A DNA stretch of 64,000 bases from the NCBI GenBank assembly GCA_009909035.1, contig JAAAOB010000156.1:1-64000 (forward strand). Direction: 5' to 3'. The translations under genes were made by a program, and so were the position numbers. This document shows positions 16,284 to 25,873 of this stretch, piece after piece. Within the stretch, counting starts at the first letter, position 1, and each line of letters begins with the position of its first letter. The notes under the pieces are model-generated. The model was not told the origin of the DNA, did no database searches, and saw only the letters and a program-made list of their open reading frames with translations. This DNA comes from Bacteroidota bacterium (lineage in GTDB: Bacteria; Bacteroidota; Rhodothermia; Balneolales; Balneolaceae).

Positions 16284-18644
16284 TCAAAAGTTGTAGGTGA
16301 TTTTGGCGATGGCCGTGCGGGGGCTTCCGGGGAATATTCGCCCGAAATTGTAGCCGCCAATCCAGTGCTTTTTATCGAAGATGTTGTTGAAATTGACGGC
16401 TACCCTGAAATCGCTGTATTCGTAGGAAACAGCGGCATCGAACACGGTGTACCCGGGCAGTTGTAGTCGCTCATCGAACGTGTTTCGTTCGGAGACAAAA
16501 TTAAACCCTCCGGCGATGCCCAGGCCATTCAGCGCCGGGTTGGTGAACTGGTATTTTGTCCAGAGGCCGCCGATATTGCGGGGCGCGTTTTCGGCCACAT
16601 TCCCGATCTCTTCCGGGTCATCACTTTCGGTGATTTCGTTCAGGTTGTGGGCGTAATTGGCTGAAATGCTCAGATTTTCGTTTACCCGTCCGTTCACCTC
16701 AAGTTCCACCCCGCGCGACTCCTGTGCTCCCCGCTGCTCCAGCAGATCGGGATTTTCGGGGGAGTTTGCACTGATCAGCACGTTACGTTTTTCAATTTGA
16801 TAGAGTGAAAGGGTGGCGATCAGCTGGTTGGCAAAGTAGGTTCCCTTGGCTCCCACTTCAAACAGTTCACTCCGTTCGGGATCGAACGGGCCGCCGAATT
16901 CAGGTGCATTGTTGCCGGCACTTACCGGTTCAAACCCGGTGGCATAGCTGGCGTACACATTGGTCCGGAAACCGGTCTCGTAAACCAGTCCAAACCGTGG
17001 AAGCCATGCATCCTGGTCGCTGGTAAATGTGCCGTCTCCGTCAGGAACCACATCTTCGTAGAACTCGCGCCGTATACTGACCAGGGCTTTCCAGCGGCCT
17101 GCTGAAATCTGGTCCTGAAAGTAAAACCCGGTGGTGTTGTAGCGGGTGGGCGTGTCAAAATCGGTGGCAAAATTTCTGGGATACTGATCTACAGGGTTCT
17201 CATCGCTGTAGACCGGGTTTTCAAGATCGAAATTCCTCGGATGAACCTTTGTTGAATCACTCCGGTCCCAGCCGGCAAACCACTGGGCGCGGTCCGATTC
17301 ACTGTCGGCATAATCAAACCCAAACAGGGCGTTGTGCTCAAACGCACCGGTTGTTCCCTCGGCAGTGAGGTAAGTGCTTAAACTGTTGGTGTTGATGAAG
17401 CGTTCGCGGTTTACAAATCCCATCTGGATGGTCGTCTCATCAATAAAATTGTTGGTGGTTCGATGTTCCTCCAGGTCGGTATCCACTTCATACCGCATGA
17501 AAGATGCGTTTAGCGAGAGATTTTCATTGATCTGCTGAGAGAGTGTTGCATTCAGCTGCAGGTTATCCACATTATAAAAATCGGACGGCTGACTTAACGT
17601 GAAGCTGACGGGGGTGGAATCGAGGCCGTCCTCGCTGTTAAAAATCGGCTGACCACGGTCAAGTTTCGACTCGTTCCGGTGGTAGACAAAGTCAACATTC
17701 AGGCGAGTGGATTCTGTCGGCAGGATGGAGAGCGAGGGCGCCAGGATGTAGGAGTCGTTCCCCTGGAAATCGCGGAATGAGTTGGAGTTTTCAAACCCGG
17801 CATTGAGGCGGTAGAGGAGCTTTCTCCCGGAATCTACCGGTCCTGTAATATCGGCGTTGGCGCGATAGGTGTCGTAGCTGCCCGCTGTAACGCCGGCGGA
17901 TCCCTGTCGGTTTTCAAGCGGTTTTTTGGTCACCATGTTGATGGTACCACCGGGGTTGGCATCGGCAAACAGCGCGGAGGCGGGACCTTTAATCACCTCA
18001 ACGCGCTCCAGGTGGGGCGTAATCGGCATCGAAAAGAAGTTCTGCTCCGCACGCAGGCCGTTGATCAGGCGGGCACCGCCGCGAAAACCGCGCATCGTAA
18101 AATCGTTATAGTGCGAAAACTGGTTCACCCCGCTGATGTTTTTCACCACCTCGCCAAGGTTGTAGGTCTGCTGGTCTCGCAAAAGTTCTTTTGAGATGAT
18201 GGAGATCGATTGCGGGATATTTTTTGTCAATGTAGCAATTTTTGTGGCGGTAAAGGAGTAATTCACTTTATACGATTCATCCGGCCGGCCCACGATTTCT
18301 ACCTCCTGCAGCTTTAGTTCGCCGGGAGACAGTGCGATCTCAACCGTTAGTGAACGATTCGGCTCAAGGGTGACGATTTTCTGATTCGTTTGGTAGCCAA
18401 TGGCTGAAAAGACAAGCGTGTACTCACCGGGCTCTACATTTTTTAACGAAAATGTGCCATCAAAATCAGTAGAGGTTCCTTTTCGGGAGTTTTTAATACC
18501 GACGTTCACTCCCTGGATGGGAATGTTTGTTTCCGCATCAACGACAGTGCCGGTTATGGCAGGCTGATCTTGTGAAAACAGAGGATCTGCATTGATTGAT
18601 AAGAGAAGGGAGATTAATAACGGAAAGATGAATCGATACTGCAT
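16284..18644 (-). CDS. TonB-dependent siderophore-type receptor
   Basis: A 786-residue outer-membrane receptor with a signal peptide (cut near LFSQDQ) and a CarboxypepD_reg-like domain at about 28-112 (GTVVDAETNIPIQGVNVGI...). The plug is at about 125-240 (QSISIISKELLRDQ, FTMRGFRGGARLINGLRAEQ, ERVEVIKGPASALFADANPG). The 22-strand barrel ends RTAIAKITYNF. The plug features are those of ferrichrome/ferric-siderophore receptors. The PepSY-TM gene downstream supports iron uptake. It follows a small lipoprotein gene by 62 bp and is probably driven from the promoter before that gene. Confidence 0.93.
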   Translation of the reverse strand: MQYRFIFPLLISLLLSINADPLFSQDQPAITGTVVDAETNIPIQGVNVGIKNSRKGTSTDFDGTFSLKNVEPGEYTLVFSAIGYQTNQKIVTLEPNRSLTVEIALSPGELKLQEVEIVGRPDESYKVNYSFTATKIATLTKNIPQSISIISKELLRDQQTYNLGEVVKNISGVNQFSHYNDFTMRGFRGGARLINGLRAEQNFFSMPITPHLERVEVIKGPASALFADANPGGTINMVTKKPLENRQGSAGVTAGSYDTYRANADITGPVDSGRKLLYRLNAGFENSNSFRDFQGNDSYILAPSLSILPTESTRLNVDFVYHRNESKLDRGQPIFNSEDGLDSTPVSFTLSQPSDFYNVDNLQLNATLSQQINENLSLNASFMRYEVDTDLEEHRTTNNFIDETTIQMGFVNRERFINTNSLSTYLTAEGTTGAFEHNALFGFDYADSESDRAQWFAGWDRSDSTKVHPRNFDLENPVYSDENPVDQYPRNFATDFDTPTRYNTTGFYFQDQISAGRWKALVSIRREFYEDVVPDGDGTFTSDQDAWLPRFGLVYETGFRTNVYASYATGFEPVSAGNNAPEFGGPFDPERSELFEVGAKGTYFANQLIATLSLYQIEKRNVLISANSPENPDLLEQRGAQESRGVELEVNGRVNENLSISANYAHNLNEITESDDPEEIGNVAENAPRNIGGLWTKYQFTNPALNGLGIAGGFNFVSERNTFDERLQLPGYTVFDAAVSYEYSDFRVAVNFNNIFDKKHWIGGYNFGRIFPGSPRTAIAKITYNF

Positions 18645-18706
18645 GTCGGACGTGGAGTTGCGTTCAGTTTATATGGTTAATGGTGATGTCTGAATGGTAA
18701 GGCCGT

Positions 18707-19219
18707 TTATTCTTCGATAATTGTAAATGAAGCTGAACCTGACTCATCTTCGATCAAAAAGGATTCTGACTCCTGTATTGAAAATGAAACATCAAGCGGC
18801 CCGTTGTCAAAGCTGTCATCGTTGACTGTGAGTGATATCGTAGCGGTTGAAGCCGTTAGCCTGATGCCTATCCTGTTTAAGGTTTGCAGATTGGGCTGCT
18901 GGGTTAAAACCGCTCCGTCTATATCCGCTGAAGGATTAAATGACGCAATTTTGAACCGGGCCAGGGGCTTGGACGAGCCATCGCTTGCGCTGATCAGTAA
19001 AGTCATTTCAACTCCATCTTCTGGCAGGGGTCCATCGGTGGTAATGCTCACGACTCCTTCTTCCTCCTGGGATTCAATTAAGGTGTCCGGATTTGCTTCA
19101 ATGGAAGCAAGCAGGGGTTGGGTGATTGTCTCCACATCGGTTACGGAGTTGTCATCACAAGAGAGTAGTATGAAGATGCTGACGGTAATTACGATTGTCT
19201 GAATAAAAGCTTTAAGCAT
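18707..19219 (-). CDS. Small lipoprotein preceding the TonB receptor
   Basis: A 170-residue protein with a lipoprotein signal peptide (hydrophobic run then LLSC at the lipobox). The mature part is acidic and beta-rich. Segments such as ATISLTVNDDSFDNGPLDV resemble Calx-beta-like or other Ig-type surface repeats. No enzyme motif. It is the first gene of the receptor operon, so it may be a surface partner in capture of the receptor's ligand; that role is inferred from context only. Confidence 0.7.
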   Translation of the reverse strand: MLKAFIQTIVITVSIFILLSCDDNSVTDVETITQPLLASIEANPDTLIESQEEEGVVSITTDGPLPEDGVEMTLLISASDGSSKPLARFKIASFNPSADIDGAVLTQQPNLQTLNRIGIRLTASTATISLTVNDDSFDNGPLDVSFSIQESESFLIEDESGSASFTIIEE

Positions 19220-19250
19220 CGAGAGCCGTTTTATTGTTGTTTATTTAGAC

Positions 19251-19281
19251 CAAATATAAATAGTGCAGCAGATGGGGTCAA
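19251..19281 (-). promoter_or_regulatory. Promoter for the lipoprotein-TonB receptor unit
   Basis: On the minus strand TTGACC (19281-19276) is followed after exactly 17 bp by TATATT (19258-19253), a near-consensus housekeeping promoter. The -10 region also reads TATATTTG, matching the TAnnTTTG element of Bacteroidota promoters. It ends about 30 bp before the lipoprotein ATG. No Fur box was identified with confidence. Confidence 0.6.
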
Positions 19282-19394
19282 GAGCAGATTTCACCTATTT
19301 CGGAAAATGGGTAGAAGGGGGCGATGGGAATGGCGGCGCAACTGTTGCTTTGCTGAACATGTGCCCAGGGGGTGTGCCGGGGATGCACGATTTT

Positions 19395-21035
19395 TTACAA
19401 GGCCTGGGTTTTCTCTTTGATCAGCACATTTAAAATGGAGTGGTTGAGCGAATAGTCGATGTGCAGATCGATCACGTGTACGCCGTCGGAGGCCAGGCAT
19501 TCGCTGAGGGTGTTTCGGAACTCTTCATCACTCCCAGGCCGGTGGCCAATGGCCCCGTAGCTTTCGGCATAGGTCACAAAATCGGGGTTTTCGAAATCAA
19601 GTCCGTAATCGTCGAAGCCCATATCTTCCTGTTTCCATTTGATCATACCGTAGGAACTGTCGTTTACAATGATCACCACCATATCCAGGTTGTTTCGAAC
19701 GGCTGTTTCCAGTTCCTGCGAATTCATCATAAAACCGCCGTCACCGCAAACGGCCACCACCTTTTTCCCGGGATGGATCAGTTTTGCAAGCATGGCCGAT
19801 GGCAGGCCGGCGCCCATCGTTGCCAGTGCATTATCCAGCAGCAGGGTGTTTGGCGCGTAGCACTTGTAGTTCCGGGCAAACCAGATTTTATAAATTCCGT
19901 TATCGAGCGTGATGATATCGTCATCGGCAAGCGAGTCGCGCATAATACTTACCAAACGCTGCGGCAGCATCGGGAAGCGGGTATCGTTGAAATACTTGGT
20001 CAGATGCGAGTCAACATCTTTCTTGATCCGCCGGAAGAAATCGGTATTCCACTCCGTTTTGTCGCTGATTTGCCGGCCAATATTCTTGATGGACGTACGA
20101 ATATCGCCAACAACATTCAGCTGCGGAAAATAGACAGCATCTACTTCAGCCGGGAAAAAATTCAGATGAATCACCTTTTTTCCACCCTGTTGCATGAAAA
20201 AAGGGGGCTTTTCAACGGCGTCATGTCCAACGTTGATCACCAGGTCCGCTTCATCAATGGCCCGGTGAACAAAATCATGATCGGAGAGAGCTGCCGTGCC
20301 AAGATATTGAGGATGTCGTTCATCGATGACGCCTTTGCCCATCTGGGTACAGAAAAAGTAAATCCCCGTTTGGTCAATAAACTCGGTTAATGCCTTTCTC
20401 GAATCCTTTCGGTTGGCGCCGGCTCCGATCATAAGCAGCGGCTTTTCAGCGGCTTCTATCATCTCCGCGGCTTCTTGTATTGACTCATCATCGGCATCGG
20501 GACGCCGGTGGCCCACAACCTCAAACAGGGAACTGTCGGTCTCCTCGCGGACGATATCTTCCGGAAGTTCCAGGTGGACAGCTCCGGGGCGCTCTTCCGT
20601 AGCCAGCCGGAAGCTCTCGCGCACCAGCGACGGGATGGTATTCCCGTTCACAACCTGTTTGGTAAACTTGGTGATCGGCTGCAACATATCCACCACATCT
20701 AAAATTTGAAAACGGGCCTGTTTGCTCGTTTTGATCGGTTTCTGGCCGGTGATCATCATCATGGGCATGGCACCAAGCTGGGCATAGGCTCCGGGGGTCA
20801 TCAGGTTGGTGGCACCCGGTCCCAGTGTTGCCAGGCAGACACCCGGTTTGCCCGTCAGCCGGCCGTAGGTAGCTGCCATAAACCCGGCGCCCTGTTCGTG
20901 GCGGGTGACAATCAATTTGATGGATGAATCCTTCAGGGAGTTCAGAAGATCCAGGTTCTCTTCACCGGGAACGGCAAAAATATACTCCACGCCTTCATGT
21001 TCAAGGGCTCGTACAAACAGGTCGGATGCTTTCAT
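19395..21035 (-). CDS. Acetolactate synthase-like TPP enzyme (large/catalytic subunit)
   Basis: A 546-residue thiamine-diphosphate enzyme with three domains. The PYR domain starts at the N-terminus (FAVPGEENLDLLNSL, catalytic Glu in VTRHEQGAGFMAATYGR). A central domain spans about 190-330. The PP domain has the TPP motif GDGGFMMNSQELETAVRNN...VNDSSYG. It matches AlsS-type or IlvB-like acetolactate synthases that condense two pyruvates. No small regulatory subunit or other ilv gene is adjacent, which favours a stand-alone catabolic-type enzyme or a related carboligase. The product is not certain. Confidence 0.85.
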   Translation of the reverse strand: MKASDLFVRALEHEGVEYIFAVPGEENLDLLNSLKDSSIKLIVTRHEQGAGFMAATYGRLTGKPGVCLATLGPGATNLMTPGAYAQLGAMPMMMITGQKPIKTSKQARFQILDVVDMLQPITKFTKQVVNGNTIPSLVRESFRLATEERPGAVHLELPEDIVREETDSSLFEVVGHRRPDADDESIQEAAEMIEAAEKPLLMIGAGANRKDSRKALTEFIDQTGIYFFCTQMGKGVIDERHPQYLGTAALSDHDFVHRAIDEADLVINVGHDAVEKPPFFMQQGGKKVIHLNFFPAEVDAVYFPQLNVVGDIRTSIKNIGRQISDKTEWNTDFFRRIKKDVDSHLTKYFNDTRFPMLPQRLVSIMRDSLADDDIITLDNGIYKIWFARNYKCYAPNTLLLDNALATMGAGLPSAMLAKLIHPGKKVVAVCGDGGFMMNSQELETAVRNNLDMVVIIVNDSSYGMIKWKQEDMGFDDYGLDFENPDFVTYAESYGAIGHRPGSDEEFRNTLSECLASDGVHVIDLHIDYSLNHSILNVLIKEKTQAL

Positions 21036-21145
21036 ATGGGTGGCGGAATGGAGTTAATGATAAATTCTCAGTCAGAATGATGATTCGAAAATTTGATCTT
21101 AGCCGCAAGAAAAAAATTCGTTTATCTATATTACGGACAGGGTAG

Positions 21146-21932
21146 TAGTTTTTTGATGGATTCCGTCACGAAATCCTAACGTACACTGAAACGGCTTCAG
21201 GCTCCCGGTGTAGTGTCAGTGATCGAGTGGCGGGTTACCTCAGAAACTTCAGTTTGACATACTAATAACAGGATTTCGATTAAAAAATAAGGCTTTATGT
21301 TGATTCGTATGCGTAAAGGAATGAATTTTTTAGGCGTACCTGTAAAAGGATAATTTTTCAAGACCTTTTAAATGAATAAATCGTCCAGATATCAGCTTTT
21401 GAACTAGTGAACAGGTATTAACTAAGAACCCTTAACTTTTTGCTCAATACAAGCTTATTTTGGAGTGTCCCCCTTCAAAGGGGGCAATGGGGGATGATTT
21501 GTAGAGTTTTGAGCCCATACAAATTGTTTATTTGCTTGAATCAACGCCTACTGGATCATCCCCCAGCTTACTCCGTTCACTTCCCCCTTCAAGAGGCTGT
21601 GAGGAAATTCGATAACAAATTTCTATTCAGTTAAACGTTTAAGGCAAATAGATTTATTGCGGAGCTCCCCTCCCTATCAAGTCCCGTTAGGGCGCGATAG
21701 GGAGGGGGCGGGGGTGGGTCAGAAAGACTGGAAGCGCTGAAAATGACAGGATTATTAAATTAATCAGGTGCGATATTTTTGGAAATCAACTTTCTCACAG
21801 CCTCTCAAAGGGGGACTTTTATCTTTTTCCGACCCAGAGAGTCGGGGAATTCAACCACTTAGGATTAAACAGTTGAATAACTATCGGCCCCTTAGCCGCC
21901 ATTTTTCAACCAGGTCTGACGGCTATGGTCTT
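21146..21932. other. Long non-coding spacer rich in dispersed repeats
   Basis: No gene supported. It contains C-rich/G-rich runs such as TCCCCCTTCAAAGGGGGCAA (near 21468), a MITE-like element (listed separately), and a 21670-21715 segment with CTCCCTATCA...CGATAGGGAG symmetry. The mix of partial repeats suggests repeated insertion into this spacer. Confidence 0.5.
21586..21811. mobile_element. MITE-like element with AGAGGCTGTGAG ends
   Basis: AGAGGCTGTGAG at 21592-21603 is inverted as CTCACAGCCTCT at 21794-21805. The symmetry continues outward (CCCCCTTC before, AAAGGGGG after), giving imperfect ~20-bp terminal repeats around a ~190-bp gene-free core. The same ends occur at 62088-62282. Confidence 0.55.
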
Positions 21933-22319
21933 CTATTTGCCCGAAACCAGTTCAATCAGGGCAGCCACCTGGTATTCGCTTCGTTTCACTTCCCGCAGCA
22001 GGTCATTCTTCTGCATCTGCATCCAGGTCCAGAGTTTGGTCATTGTTGCAAACAGTAGGACGAGGAACATAATGGCCCCGTAGTGAAGCATCACCGCAAT
22101 GCTGTCAGCAGTAAAAAACTGGTAGCCGGAGTAGAAAGCGATGACTGTTAAGATAAGGTGCACAAAAGATATGACGATAGTAATCCAGGCGAATTTACCG
22201 GAGTAGAGTTCACCAATACTCTCCCATAAGCCCTTTTCCTCCTCCAGGCTTTTGTAAAATTCCGCCTCATCCTTGTTGAGCGATTCGGTAATCAATTTGT
22301 CGATTTCTTCTTTTTTCAT
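21933..22319 (-). CDS. Two-TM membrane protein paired with ECF sigma factor (DUF6768-like)
   Basis: A 128-residue protein with an N-terminal acidic helical region (KKEEIDKLITESLNKDEAEF), then two membrane helices (about 42-68 and 78-98) and a C-terminal charged helix. There is no zinc-binding anti-sigma motif. It starts 2 bp after the ECF sigma gene ends, so the two are translated together; that position is where an anti-sigma or signalling partner is normally found. Role inferred from context only. Confidence 0.72.
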   Translation of the reverse strand: MKKEEIDKLITESLNKDEAEFYKSLEEEKGLWESIGELYSGKFAWITIVISFVHLILTVIAFYSGYQFFTADSIAVMLHYGAIMFLVLLFATMTKLWTWMQMQKNDLLREVKRSEYQVAALIELVSGK

Positions 22320-22321
22320 GG

Positions 22322-22888
22322 CTATTCCTCGTTTTGGGTTTTAAGAATTTCTTTGAGACTCTCGCGAGCTGTAAACAGTCGCGATTTTATGGTCCCTTCC
22401 GGGATGTCGAGATGCTGGCTGATCTCCTTCAGGCTTAAATTGTCCAGGTAAAACATGTTCAGTACAATTCGCTGTGTTGGCGGAAGCTGAAGGATACCGT
22501 TCTGAATTTTCAATAATAAAACGGTTGTTTGTTCTGATGTCTCATTCTGTACATCTGATTCGGCGTTGGCTTCCATTTGGAGCTGGCGGGCATATTTGCG
22601 CTCGCGCTGCTGTTCACGGATCCAGTCAATCGATTTTCGCCGGGCGATGGTCAGCGCCCATGCATCAAAGTTGATCTTTATTTCGAGTTTATCGAGCTGT
22701 TGAACGATTGCATACCAGCACTCCTGTGCAATATCTTCTGCCGCCGACTGGCTGTTTGTTGTGTATCGAATTGTTTTCAAGAGTGTTTGGTGAAATCGTT
22801 TGATTAATAGTTTTAAAGCATTTCTATCGCCCTGCTGGTACTTGTGCAGTAGTGTATCTGTATCGATATGATTGCTTTTTCTATCCAA
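22322..22888 (-). CDS. ECF-type RNA polymerase sigma factor
   Basis: A 188-residue sigma-70 factor with region 2 (about 10-95; AEDIAQECWYAIVQQLDKL..., FDAWALTIARRKSIDWIREQ) and region 4 (about 130-185; LPPTQRIVLNMFYLDNLSLK, EISQHLDIPEGTIKSRLFTA). It is of ECF/RpoE-like length. It is followed immediately by the two-TM protein gene that may control it. Regulon unknown; no target promoter motif was found nearby. Confidence 0.92.
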   Translation of the reverse strand: MDRKSNHIDTDTLLHKYQQGDRNALKLLIKRFHQTLLKTIRYTTNSQSAAEDIAQECWYAIVQQLDKLEIKINFDAWALTIARRKSIDWIREQQRERKYARQLQMEANAESDVQNETSEQTTVLLLKIQNGILQLPPTQRIVLNMFYLDNLSLKEISQHLDIPEGTIKSRLFTARESLKEILKTQNEE

Positions 22889-23068
22889 GATTCACTTATA
22901 AGGTCGGTTCGAAATTCAAAATGTTCATTATTTCTGAAGGTTAGATTACATATCTTCAATTACACTCATCTCTGTGTGATGGTACATCCCTTATAGTACA
23001 GCTGACGATGATGTTGAACAAACCATCGTGTAATGTAACCGTTTGAATGATTCATGTGTAAACCATAC

Positions 23069-23088
23069 ATTTAAACAGTTGCTTAAAT
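23069..23088. promoter_or_regulatory. Candidate ArsR-family operator of the mer operon
   Basis: A perfect inverted repeat ATTTAA-N8-TTAAAT lies 14 bp before the regulator's ATG. AT-rich dyads of this kind are typical for ArsR/SmtB repressors that bind over their own promoter. The assignment rests on position and symmetry only. Confidence 0.45.
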
Positions 23089-23102
23089 AATAAAACAAGT
23101 GT

Positions 23103-23483
23103 ATGAAAAAACAGTCCTGCATTCGGGATGTTGCCGATCTGCAACAGATTAACAGCTGCATCCGGAAGCTTCATGATGTGGAGCCATCGATCGCAACATT
23201 AGCGGGAATTCTTAAACTGGCGGGAAGCGATGCCCGCTTAAAAATTCTCTATCTGTTGAAGGACGAACCGGAGCTTTGCCCTTGCGACCTGGCCGATATC
23301 CTGGACATGACCGTCCCGGCCGTATCGCAGCACCTCCGAAAATTGAAAGATGGCGGGCTCTTGTCGTCATATCGAGACGGGAAACAAATTTTTTATGTCC
23401 TCCGGGAGCCGTACAGGGAAATTTTAGAGCCCCTATTTAGCAATATCACAAAGAACAAACTAATGAAAATTATTGCGGCCTGA
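23103..23483 (+). CDS. ArsR/SmtB-family metal-responsive repressor of the mer operon
   Basis: A 126-residue winged-helix regulator: LKLAGSDARLKILYLLKDEP, recognition helix VPAVSQHLRKLKDGGLLSSY, wing RDGKQIFYVL. The ELCPCDLADIL segment places two cysteines at the alpha3 site used by ArsR/CadC-type sensors for soft metals. It is followed by mercuric reductase, so it is the probable Hg(II)-responsive repressor, in place of the usual MerR activator. The gap to merA contains a short G/C-rich dyad. Confidence 0.85.
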   Translation: MKKQSCIRDVADLQQINSCIRKLHDVEPSIATLAGILKLAGSDARLKILYLLKDEPELCPCDLADILDMTVPAVSQHLRKLKDGGLLSSYRDGKQIFYVLREPYREILEPLFSNITKNKLMKIIAA

Positions 23484-23485
23484 TG

Positions 23486-23503
23486 AAACCCTCTGAGGGT
23501 TTT
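23486..23503 (+). terminator. Hairpin between the ArsR and merA genes
   Basis: AAACCCTCTGAGGGTTTTC just after the regulator's stop codon is a tight near-perfect dyad followed by a short T stretch. It could act as a partial terminator or a processing/stability element that sets the ratio of repressor to reductase. Confidence 0.35.
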
Positions 23504-23570
23504 CGCCAAGCGATCCCTGCGGGGCGAACCCCTGGAGGGCGCATAATTAAATTGAAAAATTGTTTGACGC

Positions 23571-25220
23571 ATGTCCAAAAAAGATCAACTCAATCTAAGC
23601 ATCCGCGGAATGACCTGTCACGATTGTGCCCGGTCGATCGATCAAGCGTTATCGAAAAAAGAGGGAATCAGGAAAAAGTTGGTTTCCTATCCGAATGGAA
23701 AAGCTGAAATCGCGTATGATGCAGATGCGATATCAAAAGAGGAATTAATTAAAACGATAAACAGTATCGATCACTACGAAGCAGCAGAAGAAGTCGAGTC
23801 GTCCGAGGATGGAGATAAGGAGTTTGATCTGCTGATTATCGGGGGCGGGTCGGCAGCGTTTGCCGCGGCGATTCGCACCAGTGAACTCGGCGGGCGGGCA
23901 TTGATTATCAATAAAGGCCTGCCCACCGGCGGAACCTGTGTCAATACGGGCTGTGTGCCGTCCAAAACCCTGATTCGCACCGCGGAAGCTATTCATAAGG
24001 CCAATCATCCCAATGTTGACGGGATCGAATCGAAAGCAACGATTACGGATTTCAAAAAGATGATGGAACAAAAGCGGCAGATGGTACAGGATCTTCGGCA
24101 GAATAAATATGTGGATGTCATCGCGGATGATCCCAATATTCAGCTTCTGCATGGGTACGGCAGGTTTGTGGATGACCATACGGTTGATGTGGATGGATCC
24201 GCATATGGTGGCCGGAACATTTTAATTGCCACGGGGGCAGCTCCCCATGTGCCAGATATTGAAGGCTTGCAAGAAGCCGGCTATCTGACCAATGAATCGG
24301 CCTATGAGCTGGACGAGCTTCCCGAACGTCTGATTGTGCTGGGCGGCGGATATATCGCACTGGAAAACGGACAGCTTTTCAGCCGCATGGGCAGCAAGGT
24401 GACCATCATTCAGAGGTCGCCCCATGTGCTGAGTGATCAGCCGGAAGAGCTGGGCAGGGAACTGGCCGGGTATTTGGAAGAGGAGGGGATCACCGTGATG
24501 ACCAATACCCTAATTAAAGAGGTCTCCAAAAAGGAGGACGGAACGAAAGTGGTTCATCTGACCGTGGACGGCAACAAGCAGACGGTGGAAGCGGATGACC
24601 TTTTGGTTGCCACCGGGCGAAGAGGTAATACAGCACTCCTTGATCTCGAGAAAATTGGTATTGAAACTCATGGACGGGATACTATTTCGGTTGATGAAAC
24701 ACTGCGGACGTCTGTGGATCACATCTTTGCTGCGGGCGATGTGCTCGGTGATCGCCAGTTTGTCTACACCGCTGCTTATGAAGGAAAAATGGCGGCTGAA
24801 AATGCGATGCGCGGAAGCCGGCAACCGACCGATTACTCCGTGCTGCCCTGGGTGATTTTTACCGATCCGCAGGTGGCCGGTGTAGGGATGGATGAAGAGC
24901 AGGCCAGGGAAGCGGGCATTGATGTGGACGTGGCGAAGCTGTCACTTGAACACGTGCCGCGATCGATCGTTGATTGGGATACGCGTGGCTACATCAAACT
25001 GATCCGCAACAGGGAAAATGACGTGTTGGTTGGTGCCCGTATTTTAGCGCCGGAAGGATCGGAGCTTTTAATGGAGCTGGCCCTGGCCATTCGGCACAAA
25101 ATTCCCGTGGAGTCGATGAAATCGGAATTTCACCCGTACCTGACCCATTCAGAAGGCGTCAAGCTGGCGGCCATCACGTTCGGCAAGGATGTTGGGAAGC
25201 TGAGTTGCTGTGCTACATAG
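23571..25220 (+). CDS. merA: Mercury(II) reductase with N-terminal HMA domain
   Basis: A 549-residue flavoenzyme reducing Hg(II) to Hg(0) with NADPH. NmerA-type HMA domain at 1-70 with GMTCHDCARSI. FAD-binding IIGGGSAAFAAAIR, redox-active pair GGTCVNTGCVPSK (about 120-132), NADPH-binding VLGGGYIALENGQ, second FAD motif VDHIFAAGDVLGD. The C-terminal LSCCAT carries the vicinal cysteines that pass Hg(II) to the active site. All diagnostic cysteines are present, so it should be functional. It is preceded by the ArsR regulator and followed 264 bp later by the MerF-like transporter. Confidence 0.95.
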   Translation: MSKKDQLNLSIRGMTCHDCARSIDQALSKKEGIRKKLVSYPNGKAEIAYDADAISKEELIKTINSIDHYEAAEEVESSEDGDKEFDLLIIGGGSAAFAAAIRTSELGGRALIINKGLPTGGTCVNTGCVPSKTLIRTAEAIHKANHPNVDGIESKATITDFKKMMEQKRQMVQDLRQNKYVDVIADDPNIQLLHGYGRFVDDHTVDVDGSAYGGRNILIATGAAPHVPDIEGLQEAGYLTNESAYELDELPERLIVLGGGYIALENGQLFSRMGSKVTIIQRSPHVLSDQPEELGRELAGYLEEEGITVMTNTLIKEVSKKEDGTKVVHLTVDGNKQTVEADDLLVATGRRGNTALLDLEKIGIETHGRDTISVDETLRTSVDHIFAAGDVLGDRQFVYTAAYEGKMAAENAMRGSRQPTDYSVLPWVIFTDPQVAGVGMDEEQAREAGIDVDVAKLSLEHVPRSIVDWDTRGYIKLIRNRENDVLVGARILAPEGSELLMELALAIRHKIPVESMKSEFHPYLTHSEGVKLAAITFGKDVGKLSCCAT

Positions 25221-25484
25221 TGCGGGTAGGCCGAACGCAGATACCTGAGTTCGATTCTTAAAAAATGACCTCAAAAGTCCGCCTTACCCCGTGAGTGATC
25301 CGTATGGGAAAAAAGGAGGGATGAGGGGGTGTTTATCAGATTTGTGGAAAAACCGATGAACACCCCTCTGCATCTCCCCTTGATATGGGAGACTTAATAC
25401 CAAATAAACGAAGTTATTTATATGTCCAACTTGGGTCACAACATATTTTACAAATCAAATCAATAGATACAACTCAAGCAAACG

Positions 25485-25709
25485 ATGTCAAAATTCGATT
25501 TTATCAAACGCAACAAATACACTAAAGCTGGCTTTTGGACCACCTTAATTGCCGGAATCTGCTGCTTCACACCACTGCTTGTGTGGGGCTTTGCTTTCGC
25601 CGGCCTTGCCGCTTTTACAGCCTACATCGACTACGTGATACTGCCGATCTTTTTTATTGGCCTGTCCATGGTTGCATTCGGTTACCGGAAGGATAAAAAG
25701 AGTGGGTAA
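25485..25709 (+). CDS. MerF-like mercury transport protein
   Basis: A 74-residue membrane protein with two TM helices. GICCFTPLLVWGFAFAGLAA matches the first MerF helix with its CC-F-T-P Hg(II)-binding motif. YIDYVILPIFFIGLSMVAFG matches the second. Classical MerF carries a second Cys pair after TM2; here the tail is RKDKKSG without cysteine. Likely function is import of Hg(II) for MerA. The context (MerA upstream, no MerT or MerP) supports it as the sole transporter of the locus. Confidence 0.8.
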   Translation: MSKFDFIKRNKYTKAGFWTTLIAGICCFTPLLVWGFAFAGLAAFTAYIDYVILPIFFIGLSMVAFGYRKDKKSG

Positions 25710-25873
25710 GCTGTTCGTATACAACCAATTGCTGGCGATACAATGCATAAGGATCTGAGAGAATGCATTAACAATCCTTTATATAAGATATAAAATAAAT
25801 TTATTATCTCAAATGGTTATATCTCTGTATCGTACCACGCTTTGGGTATTATCATAAACCATTTAGTACTATA

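Noticed and set aside
11441-19219. Biosynthetic cluster for a siderophore
   Set aside because: Uptake-type genes are present, but no NRPS, IucA/IucC-type synthetase or other siderophore-making enzyme is seen.
19440-20390. 316-codon plus-strand ORF
   Set aside because: It lies antisense to the acetolactate synthase gene and its protein (His-rich, no domain) is a shadow of that GC-rich coding strand.
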